A stretch of DNA of 64,000 nucleotides from Bradyrhizobium liaoningense. GTDB taxonomy: Bacteria > Pseudomonadota > Alphaproteobacteria > Rhizobiales > Xanthobacteraceae. The notes under the pieces are model-generated. The model had not been told where the DNA came from. It saw only the letters and a program-made list of their open reading frames with translations, and did not search any database. The stretch is taken from positions 124,001 through 188,000 of the forward strand of contig NZ_JAFCJS010000001.1 in NCBI RefSeq assembly GCF_018130825.1, given 5' to 3'. Positions 26,087 to 35,079 of this stretch are shown here, piece by piece (position 1 is the stretch's first letter; the number at the start of each line of letters is the position of its first letter). The translations under genes and the position numbers were made by a program.

Positions 26087-27102
26087 GCGCAGGCGATATC
26101 AGCCGCAGACGGTTGCTGCATCGTGGCGCGGGCCTAGCCACCATGTCGGCCACCATGTCGGCGCTGGGCGCACCGGCTCTTGCGCAGGCCCGCAGCAGAG
26201 TGCGGCTCGGCTATCTCCACGTGGTCGCCGTGGATGGGCACATCTGGACCGGCCTCGATCGCGGTTCGTTCGACCGCGAGGGAATTGATTTCGAGCTGCA
26301 CGAATTCAGCACCGGCCCCGAGGTCTTCGAGGCGATGGGGAAGAGCCAGGTTGACGTCGTCTCGGCCGGCGGCGTGATCTCGAACTATCTGGCGCTCGGC
26401 CACGGCCGGGGCTTTCTCATCAATGACATCGAGGTGGCGACCGCGCAGCTTTGGGTCCGGCCGACGCTGGGCGTAAAGACCTTTGCCGACCTCCGGGGCA
26501 GACGGATCGCGACGACGGCGAAGACGACCGCGCACATCTTTCTCGACCGCGCGCTGCGCGCCAACAACATCAATCCATCCGAGGTCGAGATCGTCAATCG
26601 CAGCATGCCCGCCGCGGTCCAGGCGTTCATCGCCGGCGACGTTCCCGCCGTGGCGCTCTGGGTGCCGTTCAATATCGCCGTGCGCCAGGCGCTGCCCGAA
26701 GCGATCAAGCTGGTCGATGCGTCCGCCTTCTATCCGCAATCGGCCGTGCTGGGCGGTTGGGCCGCGACGAGCGATTACTATACGGAGCACAGGGAGGTGC
26801 TCAGACGGATCATCCGCGCCTGGACGGATGCCAACGACCACATGGTCCGCAATCCGGCGGCGGCCGCGGAGGCGTTGCAGCGGTCCCACTATCAGCGGTC
26901 GGGGCGGGACGACCTCGCCGAGGCCTTCAAGGCGCAGAAGCTTTATTCCTCGCGCGAATGGCGACGTCTTTATTCGGGCGGCACTGTCGTGAAATGGCTC
27001 CAGCAGGTCAGCGACTTCTTCATGGCAGATGCCGGAGTCACGAACCCGCTCCGCGCATCGGACTATTTCGACACGCAGCTCTATCTTTCGACCGTGGCGT
27101 AA
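26083..27102 (+). CDS. Tat-type ABC solute-binding protein (nitrate/sulfonate/taurine-like)
   Basis: GTG at 26083, with gggggaggcg upstream, overlaps the cyclase stop and gives 339 residues. The N-terminus has a twin-arginine pattern (SRRRLLHRGAG) and cleavage near ALAQA. The mature part matches the NMT1/SsuA-like type II binding fold: VRLGYLHV, FEAMGKSQVDVVSAGG, then KTFADLRGRRIATTAKTTAH. No permease or ATPase gene adjoins it. It might feed a distant transporter or act as ligand-presenting partner for the overlapping sensor cyclase. Ligand is unknown; a sulfonate or sulfate ester would suit the cluster (inference). Confidence 0.88.
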   Translation: MSAGDISRRRLLHRGAGLATMSATMSALGAPALAQARSRVRLGYLHVVAVDGHIWTGLDRGSFDREGIDFELHEFSTGPEVFEAMGKSQVDVVSAGGVISNYLALGHGRGFLINDIEVATAQLWVRPTLGVKTFADLRGRRIATTAKTTAHIFLDRALRANNINPSEVEIVNRSMPAAVQAFIAGDVPAVALWVPFNIAVRQALPEAIKLVDASAFYPQSAVLGGWAATSDYYTEHREVLRRIIRAWTDANDHMVRNPAAAAEALQRSHYQRSGRDDLAEAFKAQKLYSSREWRRLYSGGTVVKWLQQVSDFFMADAGVTNPLRASDYFDTQLYLSTVA

Positions 27103-27130
27103 CCCCATACCGTCCGCAGCGGCCGCGGGC

Positions 27131-27179
27131 GCCCTGTGGATAACTCGCGCCGTGGCGCACACACAGGGCAGGGGGCGCA
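27131..27179. promoter_or_regulatory. Dyad with a perfect DnaA box upstream of parC
   Basis: Outer 8-bp inverted repeats gccctgtg (27131-27138) and cacagggc (27172-27179) enclose an inner dyad (gcgcc / ggcgc). TGTGGATAA at 27135-27143 is the reverse complement of the consensus DnaA box TTATCCACA. It may be a control site, a terminator for the cluster, or chance. Confidence 0.45.
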
Positions 27180-27296
27180 TGTCGCAGCCCAGCCTGCTAT
27201 ATATCCGCCCGAATCGCGCCCCAGCGGGGGAGAATTGGCCAGGTTTTTGGGAAGCTGCCCGAGGCCCAGCCGGAAGTCTTTGAAAGTAAAGGCCTA

Positions 27297-29555
27297 ATGG
27301 GCAAACGAATAGTTCCGCCGGAAGAGCCGGCCGAAATCCATGAGGTTCCGCTGCGGGAAGCGCTCGAAGAGCGCTATCTCGCCTATGCGCTGTCCACGAT
27401 CATGCACCGCGCGCTGCCGGACGCGCGCGACGGCCTGAAGCCGGTGCACCGGCGCATCCTCTACGGCATGCGCCTGCTCCGGCTCGATCCCGGCACGGCC
27501 TTCAAGAAATCAGCCAAGATCGTTGGCGACGTGATGGGCTCGTTCCATCCGCATGGCGACCAGGCGATCTACGACGCCATGGTCCGCCTCGCGCAGGATT
27601 TCTCCTCGCGCTATCCGCTGGTCGACGGCCAGGGCAATTTCGGCAACATCGACGGCGATAACCCCGCCGCCTACCGCTACACCGAAGCGCGCATGACCGA
27701 CGTCGCGCGCCTTCTCCTCGAAGGCATCGACGAGGACGGCGTCGAATTCCGCGCCAATTACGACGGCCAGTCGAAAGAGCCGGTCGTGCTGCCCGGCGGC
27801 TTTCCGAACCTGCTCGCCAACGGCGCGCAAGGCATCGCGGTCGGCATGGCGACCTCGATTCCGCCGCACAACGCCGCCGAGCTCTGCGACGCCGCACTGC
27901 ATCTGATCGAGAAGCCCGACGCGAAGTCGAAGGCGCTGATGAAGTGGGTGAAGGGCCCGGATTTCCCGACCGGCGGCATCTGCGTCGATTCCAAGCAGGC
28001 GATCGCCGAAGCCTATACCACCGGCCGCGGCTCGTTCCGTGTCCGCGCGAGGTGGGAGCAGGAAGAGGGCGCGCGAGGCGCCTGGGTCGTCGTCGTCACC
28101 GAGATTCCCTATCTGGTGCAGAAGTCGCGCCTGATCGAGAAGGTCGCCGAGTTGCTGGACCAGAAGAAGCTGCCGCTGGTCGGCGACATCAGGGACGAGT
28201 CGGCCGAAGACGTCCGCATCGTCATCGAGCCGAAGTCGAAGAACGTCGATCCTGCGCTGATGATGGAATCGCTGTTCCGGCTGACCGAGCTCGAAAACAA
28301 GATTCCGCTGAACCTCAACGTGCTGATCAAGGGCCGCATCCCGAAGGTGGTGGGGCTCGCGGAGTGCTTGCGCGAATGGCTGGACCATCTGCGCGACGTA
28401 CTGATCCGCCGCAGCAACTTCCGCAAGGCGCAGATCGAGCACCGGCTGGAAGTCCTCGGCGGTCATCTGGTCGCCTATCTGAACCTCGACAAGGTGATCA
28501 AGATCATCCGCACCGAGGACGAGCCGAAGCCAGCCCTGATCAAGGCGTTCAAGCTCACCGAGATCCAGGCGGAGGCCATCCTCAATATGCGTTTGCGCAA
28601 TCTGCGCAGACTCGAGGAAATGGAGATCCGCAACGAGGACAGGGATCTCCGCAAGGAGCTGAAGGGCATCGAGGGCGTGCTCGCCTCGGAAGCCGAGCAG
28701 TGGAAGAAGGTCGGCGAGCAGGTCGGCAAGGTCCGCGACATGTTCGGGCCGAAGACGCCGCTCGGCAAGCGCCGCACCACTTTTGCGGATGCGCCCGAGC
28801 ACGATCTCGCGGCGATGGAGGAGGCCCTCGTCGAGCGCGAGCCGGTGACGGTCGTCGTCTCCGACAAGGGCTGGATTCGCACCATGAAGGGCCATGTCGA
28901 GGATCTCTCGGGGCTGGCCTTCAAGCAGGACGACAAGCTCGGCTTCGCCTTCTTCGCGGAGACGACCTCGAAGCTCTTGCTGTTCGCGACCAACGGCAAG
29001 TTCTACTCGCTCGACGTTGCCAAGCTTCCGGGCGGCCGCGGTCACGGCGAGCCGATCCGCCTGTTCATCGACCTCGAGCAGGAGGCGGCGCCCGTCGCGC
29101 TCTTCGTCAACAAGGGCGGGCGCAAGTTCCTGGTCGCGAGCCACGAGGGCCAGGGCTTCGTCGTCAATGAGGACGATTGCGTCGGCACCACCAAGAAGGG
29201 CAAGCAGGTCCTCAACGTCGACATGCCGAACGAGGCGCGCGCGATCACCGAGGTGCTCGGCGACACCGTTGCCGTCATCGGCGAGAACCGCAAGATGCTG
29301 GTGTTCCCGCTCGACCAGGTGCCGGAAATGGCGCGCGGCCGCGGCGTGCGGCTGCAGAAGTACAAGGATGGCGGCCTCTCTGACATCGCCGTGTTCGACG
29401 CCAAGGCCGGCCTGACCTGGAAGGACTCCGCGGGGCGCGAATTCTCGGCGACCATGAAGGAGCTCGCGGAGTGGCAGGGCACCCGCGCCGATGCCGGCCG
29501 CCTGCCGCCGAAGGGCTTCCCGAAGTCGAACAAGTTCGGCCGGGTGATCGGGTAG
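27297..29555 (+). CDS. parC: DNA topoisomerase IV subunit A
   Basis: ParC is the DNA-cleaving subunit of topoisomerase IV, which decatenates chromosomes. The 752-residue protein shows [22 protein letters not shown], the [10 protein letters not shown] helix (85-93) and the active-site Tyr128 in [10 protein letters not shown]. The C-terminal half is a degenerate beta-pinwheel, typical of ParC rather than GyrA because the GyrA-box is absent. At the quinolone-determining position that is Ser in E. coli ParC there is Gln89. The ATG at 27297 follows a weak site; a dyad with a DnaA box lies upstream. parE is not nearby. Confidence 0.95.
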   Translation: MGKRIVPPEEPAEIHEVPLREALEERYLAYALSTIMHRALPDARDGLKPVHRRILYGMRLLRLDPGTAFKKSAKIVGDVMGSFHPHGDQAIYDAMVRLAQDFSSRYPLVDGQGNFGNIDGDNPAAYRYTEARMTDVARLLLEGIDEDGVEFRANYDGQSKEPVVLPGGFPNLLANGAQGIAVGMATSIPPHNAAELCDAALHLIEKPDAKSKALMKWVKGPDFPTGGICVDSKQAIAEAYTTGRGSFRVRARWEQEEGARGAWVVVVTEIPYLVQKSRLIEKVAELLDQKKLPLVGDIRDESAEDVRIVIEPKSKNVDPALMMESLFRLTELENKIPLNLNVLIKGRIPKVVGLAECLREWLDHLRDVLIRRSNFRKAQIEHRLEVLGGHLVAYLNLDKVIKIIRTEDEPKPALIKAFKLTEIQAEAILNMRLRNLRRLEEMEIRNEDRDLRKELKGIEGVLASEAEQWKKVGEQVGKVRDMFGPKTPLGKRRTTFADAPEHDLAAMEEALVEREPVTVVVSDKGWIRTMKGHVEDLSGLAFKQDDKLGFAFFAETTSKLLLFATNGKFYSLDVAKLPGGRGHGEPIRLFIDLEQEAAPVALFVNKGGRKFLVASHEGQGFVVNEDDCVGTTKKGKQVLNVDMPNEARAITEVLGDTVAVIGENRKMLVFPLDQVPEMARGRGVRLQKYKDGGLSDIAVFDAKAGLTWKDSAGREFSATMKELAEWQGTRADAGRLPPKGFPKSNKFGRVIG

Positions 29556-29603
29556 GGACGGCTCTCATTGCTGCGCTGGCGTCATGCCGGGCGATGACGG
29601 GGA

Positions 29604-29624
29604 GGGGAGATGCGCTATCTCCCC
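29604..29624. terminator. Hairpin downstream of parC
   Basis: A perfect 8-bp stem (ggggagat / atctcccc) with a 5-nt loop lies 48 bp after the parC stop. It has only a short T-run after it, so it may be a weak or Rho-assisted terminator. Confidence 0.4.
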
Positions 29625-29626
29625 TT

Positions 29627-29706
29627 CGTCATTGCGAGCGTAGCGAAGCAATCCAGATTGCCACCGCGGAAAGATTCTGGATTGCTTCGCTGCGCTCGCA
29701 ATGACG
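29627..29706. repeat. Palindromic repeat, family B
   Basis: Two 31-bp arms (starting cgtcattgcgagcg and ending cgctcgcaatgacg) differ at a single base and flank 18 bp. This form is common between rhizobial genes in my experience. It lies between parC and a binding-protein gene. Confidence 0.9.
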
Positions 29707-29847
29707 AGAGGCGATAGCGCTGCTCTCCAACTGACATTGAGTACCCCGCAAACGCGTGGCAGATAGCCACGAGAGCATACGTGCGGGCACGAACATTGCT
29801 TTTTCCTGGCGACTGCAAACGGCTGGTCAAAAGGCAAAAACACCCCA

Positions 29848-31398
29848 ATGTTCAAACTGAAGGCTTTCATTCCGGCGCTGTTCGGCCTCGCGCTGGTGGC
29901 TGCGCCCGCGCATGCGGCGGGCAATCTGGTCGCGGTGCTCGAGGCGGAAATCGTCACGCTCGATCCGCATTTTTCCACGGCCTATATTTCGCGCACCTTC
30001 GGCTACATGGTGTTCGACACGCTGTTCGCGAAGGATTCCAAGGGCGAGATCAAGCCGCAAATGGTGCAGGACTGGAAAGTCTCTGCCGACGGGTTGACCT
30101 ATACGTTCACGCTGCGCGACGGCCTGAAGTGGCATGACGGCCAGCCGGTGACGGCGGCGGATTGCGTCGCCTCGCTGCGCCGCTGGGGCACCCGCAGCGC
30201 GCTCGGCCGCCGCATTTTTGCGATCACGGCTTCGCTCGAGCCGACGGATGCGAAGACCTTCGTGCTGACATTGAAGGAGCCGTCCGGCCTCGTCATCGAC
30301 GCGCTCGGCAATCCCGTCAGCCCCGTTGCCTTCATGATGCCCGAGCGCATCGCGAAAACGCCCGGCGACCAGCGCATCACGGAGATCATCGGCTCCGGTC
30401 CGTTCGTCTACAGCAAGGCCGATCACCGTACCGGCGACCGCATGATCCTGAAGAAGTTCGCCGACTATGTGCCGCGTCCCGAGCCCGCCGACTTCCTCGC
30501 CGGTGGCAAGCGCGTCAATGTCGACACGCTGGAGGTCCGCGTCATTCCCGATGGCGCGACGGCGGCCTCCGCGTTGCAGGCCGGCGAAGTCGACTTCATG
30601 CAATACGCGCCGTTCGATCTGCTGCCGCAGCTGGAGAAGAACTCGCGCGTGAAGCTGGTCAATTTCACCGGCGGCAACATGTTCGCTGGCGCCTATCGCC
30701 TCAACGCTGCGTCGAAACCATTCGACGATCCCGAGATCAGGCGCGTGCTGTGGAAGCTGGTCGACCAGCGCGAAGTGCTGGATGCGCTCGGCTTAGATGC
30801 CAAATACGCCACGCCCTGCGCGACCTCCTTCACCTGCGGCACGACTTATGAGAGCAAGGCCGGCACGGAAGCTGCCGCCAAGCCCTCAATCGAAGCGGCG
30901 AAGGCTGCGCTGAAGGCGACCAAATATGCCGGCGAGCCCGTCGTCGTCATGGAGGCCAACGATCTCGAAGCCCCGCGCGTCTCGGCGCAGGTGCTGGCCG
31001 AGCGGCTGAAGGCCGTCGGCTTCAATGTCGATCTGCAGGTGATGGACTGGGCGAGCGTGCTGGCGCGCCGTGCCAAGAAGGAGGGCTGGAGCGTCTATGG
31101 CGTTCACGCCGGCGGTTTCGATCTGGGCTCGCCGCTGACCAACGTCATGGTCGCCTTCAACTGCGCCGACTTTACCGGCTGGCAGTGCGATGCGCGCATC
31201 ACGCCTTTGATGGAAGCCTTCGCCAAGGCGCCGGCGGAGGAGGACCGCAAGAAGATCGCGGGCGAGATCCAGAGCGTGATGTACGATCAGGCGCCCGCAA
31301 TTCCGTGGGGCCAGTTCGCGCAGCCGGCCGCCTATCGCGCCACTCTGCGCGGTCTGATACCGTCCGCCATCCCGGTGTTCTGGAACGTTGAGAAGTAA
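29848..31398 (+). CDS. ABC transporter solute-binding protein, peptide/opine type (SBP_bac_5)
   Basis: The 516-residue protein has a Sec signal (residues 1-23, AHAAGN) and a type III binding fold of the dipeptide/oligopeptide class, shown by TLDPHFSTAYISR, VFDTLFAKD, the WKVSADGLTYTFTLRDGLKWHDG strand-helix block and PSAIPVFWN at the end. It probably binds a peptide, opine or sugar-like ligand in the periplasm. No permease or ATPase genes follow; instead a GMC oxidoreductase starts 4 bp downstream. The 292-bp upstream gap holds a family B palindrome, and no clear promoter was found. Confidence 0.88.
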   Translation: MFKLKAFIPALFGLALVAAPAHAAGNLVAVLEAEIVTLDPHFSTAYISRTFGYMVFDTLFAKDSKGEIKPQMVQDWKVSADGLTYTFTLRDGLKWHDGQPVTAADCVASLRRWGTRSALGRRIFAITASLEPTDAKTFVLTLKEPSGLVIDALGNPVSPVAFMMPERIAKTPGDQRITEIIGSGPFVYSKADHRTGDRMILKKFADYVPRPEPADFLAGGKRVNVDTLEVRVIPDGATAASALQAGEVDFMQYAPFDLLPQLEKNSRVKLVNFTGGNMFAGAYRLNAASKPFDDPEIRRVLWKLVDQREVLDALGLDAKYATPCATSFTCGTTYESKAGTEAAAKPSIEAAKAALKATKYAGEPVVVMEANDLEAPRVSAQVLAERLKAVGFNVDLQVMDWASVLARRAKKEGWSVYGVHAGGFDLGSPLTNVMVAFNCADFTGWQCDARITPLMEAFAKAPAEEDRKKIAGEIQSVMYDQAPAIPWGQFAQPAAYRATLRGLIPSAIPVFWNVEK

Positions 31399-31402
31399 CG
31401 CG

Positions 31403-32947
31403 ATGTACGATGTCATTGTTGTCGGCGGCGGTTCCGCCGGCGCCGCTGTGGCCGCAAGGCTCTCCGAAGATCCCGCACGCCGCGTGCTGTTGTTAGAGGC
31501 CGGTCTCGACTGGCGCGCGGACGAAGCGCCGTGGGAAGTGAAGACGCCGAACCCCATCCCGATCATCCACAAGCGCGAGTTTCAGGAGAAATGGCAGTGG
31601 CCTGATCTCCTGACGCGCCGCGTGGCGGGGCAGGAGCCACGCTTCTACTGGCGCGGCAAGGGGCTTGGCGGCTCATCGATGATGAACGGCCAGATCGCCA
31701 TCCGCGGCGTTGCCGACGCGTTCGATGAATGGGCGGCCAATGGCTGCACCGGCTGGTCGGCCAAAGAGGTGATGCCGCTATTCTCGGTGATCGAGGATGA
31801 TCTGGAGTTCGGTGACGCCGCGGGACATGGACGCGGCGGACCGCTGCCGGTCTATCGCGCGCCACTCGAGACGTGGGGCCCGATCGACCGGGGCTTGCGC
31901 GACGCCGCGCTGGCGAGCGGCTATCCCTGGTGCGCCGACCTCAACGGTCCTGACGGCGAGGGCGTCGCCTGTTATCCCATCAACAGCCGCGATAGCCGCC
32001 GCATCACCACCAATGAGGGCTATCTCGAGCCCGGGCGCGGCCGCGCCAATCTGGAGATCCGCGGCCATGCGCTGGTCGATCGCGTGCTGATCAGCGACGG
32101 AAGGGCGACCGGCCTCCGCGTCCACATCGAGGGGCAGGGCATCCACGAGATCAGCGCGCGTCAGATCGTGCTGTGTGCCGGCGCGATCCACAGCCCGGCG
32201 ATCCTGCTGCGCTCGGGCATCGGCCCGGCCGAGGAGCTGAAGGCGATGGGGATCGCGGTCGAGCGCGACCTGCCGGTCGGTCGCCACTTCTTCGACCACC
32301 CGCTGTTTCGCGCCACGATCCAGCTCCGCGAGGACCTGCGGCCGACCGATCCCGATACCCGCCACACCAATTGCTGCGTGACCTATTCCTCGGGCCTCGC
32401 CAATGGCGGCAAGCGCGACATGATCCTGATCGCGTTCAACCATCGCGGCATCGGCGTGCCCGGCGCGATCGGCGCCGGGCTGTTCAACGCCTATTCGCGT
32501 GGCACGCTCAAGCTGGCCTCGACCGATCCTGCGATCGATCCTGTCGTCGAGGAGAACATGCTGGCCGATCCCCGCGACATGCTGCGCATGATGGATGCGG
32601 TGAAGCGCCTTGCCGTGATCACCTCGCAGCCGGCGCTGTCAGGCATCGCCGACTGGATCAGGCTGACCGACACCGACCTGACGCTGCCGCAGGCAGCTAG
32701 CCTGTCCGATCACGAGCTCGATGCGCTGCTGCGCCGGGAGACCGGCGACATCCAGCACGCCGCCGGCAGCTGCCGCATGAGCGGCGTCAACGACGGCGAT
32801 GGCGTGGTCAACCCCGATGGCACCGTGAAAGGGATCAGCGGCCTGCGCGTCGCCGACGCCTCGATCATGCCGTCCGACTGCCGCGCCAACACGCACTTCA
32901 CGACGGTGGTGATCGGGGAGGCGATCGCGCGGATGATGATGCGGTAG
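31403..32947 (+). CDS. GMC-family FAD-dependent oxidoreductase
   Basis: The 514-residue flavoprotein has the N-terminal dinucleotide motif VVGGGSAGAAVAARLSE, GMC signature 1 (GKGLGGSSMMNGQIAIRG), signature 2 (GAIHSPAILLRSGIGP), and a C-terminal HAAGSCRMSGV with the active-site His region. It oxidises an alcohol, as in choline dehydrogenase and related enzymes, but the substrate is not readable. There is no signal peptide. ATG 31403 lies 4 bp after the binding-protein stop; an upstream ATG at 31388 would overlap that stop. Operon with the binding protein suggests catabolism of an imported compound. Confidence 0.92.
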   Translation: MYDVIVVGGGSAGAAVAARLSEDPARRVLLLEAGLDWRADEAPWEVKTPNPIPIIHKREFQEKWQWPDLLTRRVAGQEPRFYWRGKGLGGSSMMNGQIAIRGVADAFDEWAANGCTGWSAKEVMPLFSVIEDDLEFGDAAGHGRGGPLPVYRAPLETWGPIDRGLRDAALASGYPWCADLNGPDGEGVACYPINSRDSRRITTNEGYLEPGRGRANLEIRGHALVDRVLISDGRATGLRVHIEGQGIHEISARQIVLCAGAIHSPAILLRSGIGPAEELKAMGIAVERDLPVGRHFFDHPLFRATIQLREDLRPTDPDTRHTNCCVTYSSGLANGGKRDMILIAFNHRGIGVPGAIGAGLFNAYSRGTLKLASTDPAIDPVVEENMLADPRDMLRMMDAVKRLAVITSQPALSGIADWIRLTDTDLTLPQAASLSDHELDALLRRETGDIQHAAGSCRMSGVNDGDGVVNPDGTVKGISGLRVADASIMPSDCRANTHFTTVVIGEAIARMMMR

Positions 32948-32962
32948 CGCGACAACCATGGT

Positions 32963-32998
32963 GTCATGCCCCGACTCGACCGCGGAGCGGGGCTTGAC
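32963..32998. repeat. Short imperfect dyad after the GMC gene
   Basis: gtcatgccccg and cggggcttgac form 11-bp arms with one mismatch around 14 bp. The arms resemble those of the larger palindromic repeats, so it may be a truncated copy; it could also act as a terminator for the binding protein-GMC pair. Confidence 0.5.
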
Positions 32999-33072
32999 AG
33001 ACGGCGTGGCCGGCGTGCCGCGGCTGTTTTGTCCGACGGATATCGGTCGACGGGGGCCACGCCCAAGGATCC

Positions 33073-33528
33073 TCAGATTTCGCAACCGGTCAGATTCAGC
33101 GCCTTGAGCAAACCACCAAACGCCTTGAGCCGACAGGGCTCTGTATTGCTTGCGGCCTTTGGACTTTGGAAATTGGAGGTTTGCTTGATAACGATTGCTC
33201 TTGGCTTTGGCTTGGGACGTTCAGCGGTCGCGATCTTCTTCGGCTTGTGCCGATGACGGGCAATCGGCTTCGGCTCGGACGAGCCAATATGGATGTCTTC
33301 CGGGGGAGCAACACGGTCTTCAACCACGGCAGCCTGTGTCGGCGTCTCGCTGCTCACAGCAACAATTTCAAGGCGATCGGCCTTCGCCAGCGCGCCACGT
33401 GAAGCGGAAATGTCTGTATTTTGCTGGGCGATCGCGGCTGCGCGACGCGGTGGAGCTCTCAGCTCCATGGCCGACAGCATTCCTACAGTCAGCAGGATCA
33501 GGAGGCCCAACAACGCCATTCTCAGCAT
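33073..33528 (-). CDS. Small basic Pro/Lys-rich exported or membrane-anchored protein
   Basis: The 151-residue protein starts with a hydrophobic segment (residues 3-20, MALLGLLILLTVGMLSAME) that could be a signal anchor. The middle is rich in Lys, Arg, Pro and His (HRHKPKK, ERPKPKPR), and the C-terminal part has two cysteines. No domain was recognised. Base composition is visibly less GC-rich than surrounding genes. It lies alone between GMC and ChrA, with no clear ribosome binding site; it could be a real orphan gene or a weakly expressed one. Confidence 0.5.
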   Translation of the reverse strand: MLRMALLGLLILLTVGMLSAMELRAPPRRAAAIAQQNTDISASRGALAKADRLEIVAVSSETPTQAAVVEDRVAPPEDIHIGSSEPKPIARHRHKPKKIATAERPKPKPRAIVIKQTSNFQSPKAASNTEPCRLKAFGGLLKALNLTGCEI

Positions 33529-33693
33529 AATGCGCCTCTAACCTGCGTTAGTGCTGCTGAAAATTCTCCGCTCCAATAAGGCAACTTGTCGGCGGGCAGC
33601 CGACCCACGACGGATCATTTACCGACAGGGTTAACGTCGGTGATGCTGCCGCTCACGTCCTTCCGGCGGCGAAAATGGAGGCGACTACACGCT

Positions 33694-35079
33694 CTAAATG
33701 ACCCCTGCCAGCCGTAACGCCACACCCGCCGCGCAACTGCCCGCCAGCACCGTCAGCATCCCCAGCTTGAACCGGAAGATCGCTGTCGCCGCCGCGATCG
33801 CCAGCAGCAGCGCCGGGATATCGACGCTGGTCAGCACCGGCCGGTCGAACGCGAACGGGAAGGCGTGCACCGGCACGGTCTCGCGGAACAGCGTGTGCAG
33901 CGCGAACCAGATCGAGAGATTGAGGATCACGCCGACCACGGCGGCGGTGATCGCACTGAGCGCGCCGGCAAGGCCGGTGTTGCCGCGCAGGCGCTCGATG
34001 TAGGGGGCGCCGACGAAGATCCAGAGGAAGCAGGGCGTGAAGGTGACCCAGGTTGCGAGCAGGCCGCCGAAGGTTGCCGCGACCATCGGCGACAGGCCGC
34101 CGGGGTCGCGATAGGCCGCCATGAAGCCCACGAACTGCAGCACCATGATCAGCGGGCCCGGCGTGGTCTCGGCCATGCCGAGGCCGTCGAGCATCTCGTG
34201 CGGCTTCAGCCAGTGATAATGCTCGACCGCCTGCTGGGCGACATAGGCCAGCACGGCGTAAGCGCCGCCGAAGGTGACCAGCGCCATCTTCGAAAAGAAC
34301 AACGCGATCTGGCTGAAGACGTTGGCCTGTCCGAACGCAGCGAGCAGGGCGATCACCGGCACCAGCCAGAGCGCCAGCCAGATCGCACCGATGCGGATCG
34401 CGCGGCCGGTGTCGGGTTTGACGTGGTCCGGCACGGCGTCGCCGAGCATGCTGTCGATCACGGCGCTGCTGTCGCCATGACCGTGACCGGCCGGGGCAAA
34501 TTCCGGACGGCCTTGTCTGGCGCCGACATATCCGATCACGCCGGCGGCGATGATGATGATCGGGAAGGGGACGGCGAAGAAGAAGATCGCGACGAAGGCG
34601 AGGGCGGCGAGCGCGATCATGATGCGGTTCTTCAGCGCGCGCTTGCCGACGCGCACCACGGCCTCGACGACGATGGCGAGCACGGCGGCCTTCAGGCCGA
34701 AGAACAGCGCCTCGACGAAGCTGACATTGCCATAGGCGGCGTAGATATAGCTCAAGGCCATGATGGCGATGATGCCGGGCAGGATGAACAGCCCGCCCGC
34801 CATCAGGCCGCCGGCGGTGCGATGCATCAGCCAGCCGACATAGGTTGCAAGCTGCTGCGCCTCCGGTCCTGGCAGCAACATGCAATAGTTCAGCGCATGC
34901 AGGAAACGGCCCTCGGAGATCCACGTCTTCTCCTCGACCAGGATGCGGTGCATCACCGCGATCTGGCCCGCGGGCCCGCCGAAGCTCAGGCAGGCGACGC
35001 GAAGCCAGACGCGGAAGGCTTCGTTGAAGCTGATGCCGTGACCGGCATCAGCTCCCATTTGATTGGCGCGAGTATCCAT
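33694..35079 (-). CDS. chrA: Chromate efflux transporter
   Basis: ChrA pumps chromate out of the cytoplasm. The 461-residue protein has two homologous CHR domains with about 12 membrane spans. The signatures FGGPAGQIAVMH and LPGPEAQQLATYVG are in the N-terminal half, with matching FGGAYAVLAYV and TPGPLIMVLQFVGF in the second half. The long ORF extends 19 codons upstream, but the ATG at 35079 overlaps the stop of the preceding ChrB-type gene (TAATG), the expected start. It is the second gene of a two-gene operon. Confidence 0.93.
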   Translation of the reverse strand: MDTRANQMGADAGHGISFNEAFRVWLRVACLSFGGPAGQIAVMHRILVEEKTWISEGRFLHALNYCMLLPGPEAQQLATYVGWLMHRTAGGLMAGGLFILPGIIAIMALSYIYAAYGNVSFVEALFFGLKAAVLAIVVEAVVRVGKRALKNRIMIALAALAFVAIFFFAVPFPIIIIAAGVIGYVGARQGRPEFAPAGHGHGDSSAVIDSMLGDAVPDHVKPDTGRAIRIGAIWLALWLVPVIALLAAFGQANVFSQIALFFSKMALVTFGGAYAVLAYVAQQAVEHYHWLKPHEMLDGLGMAETTPGPLIMVLQFVGFMAAYRDPGGLSPMVAATFGGLLATWVTFTPCFLWIFVGAPYIERLRGNTGLAGALSAITAAVVGVILNLSIWFALHTLFRETVPVHAFPFAFDRPVLTSVDIPALLLAIAAATAIFRFKLGMLTVLAGSCAAGVALRLAGVI

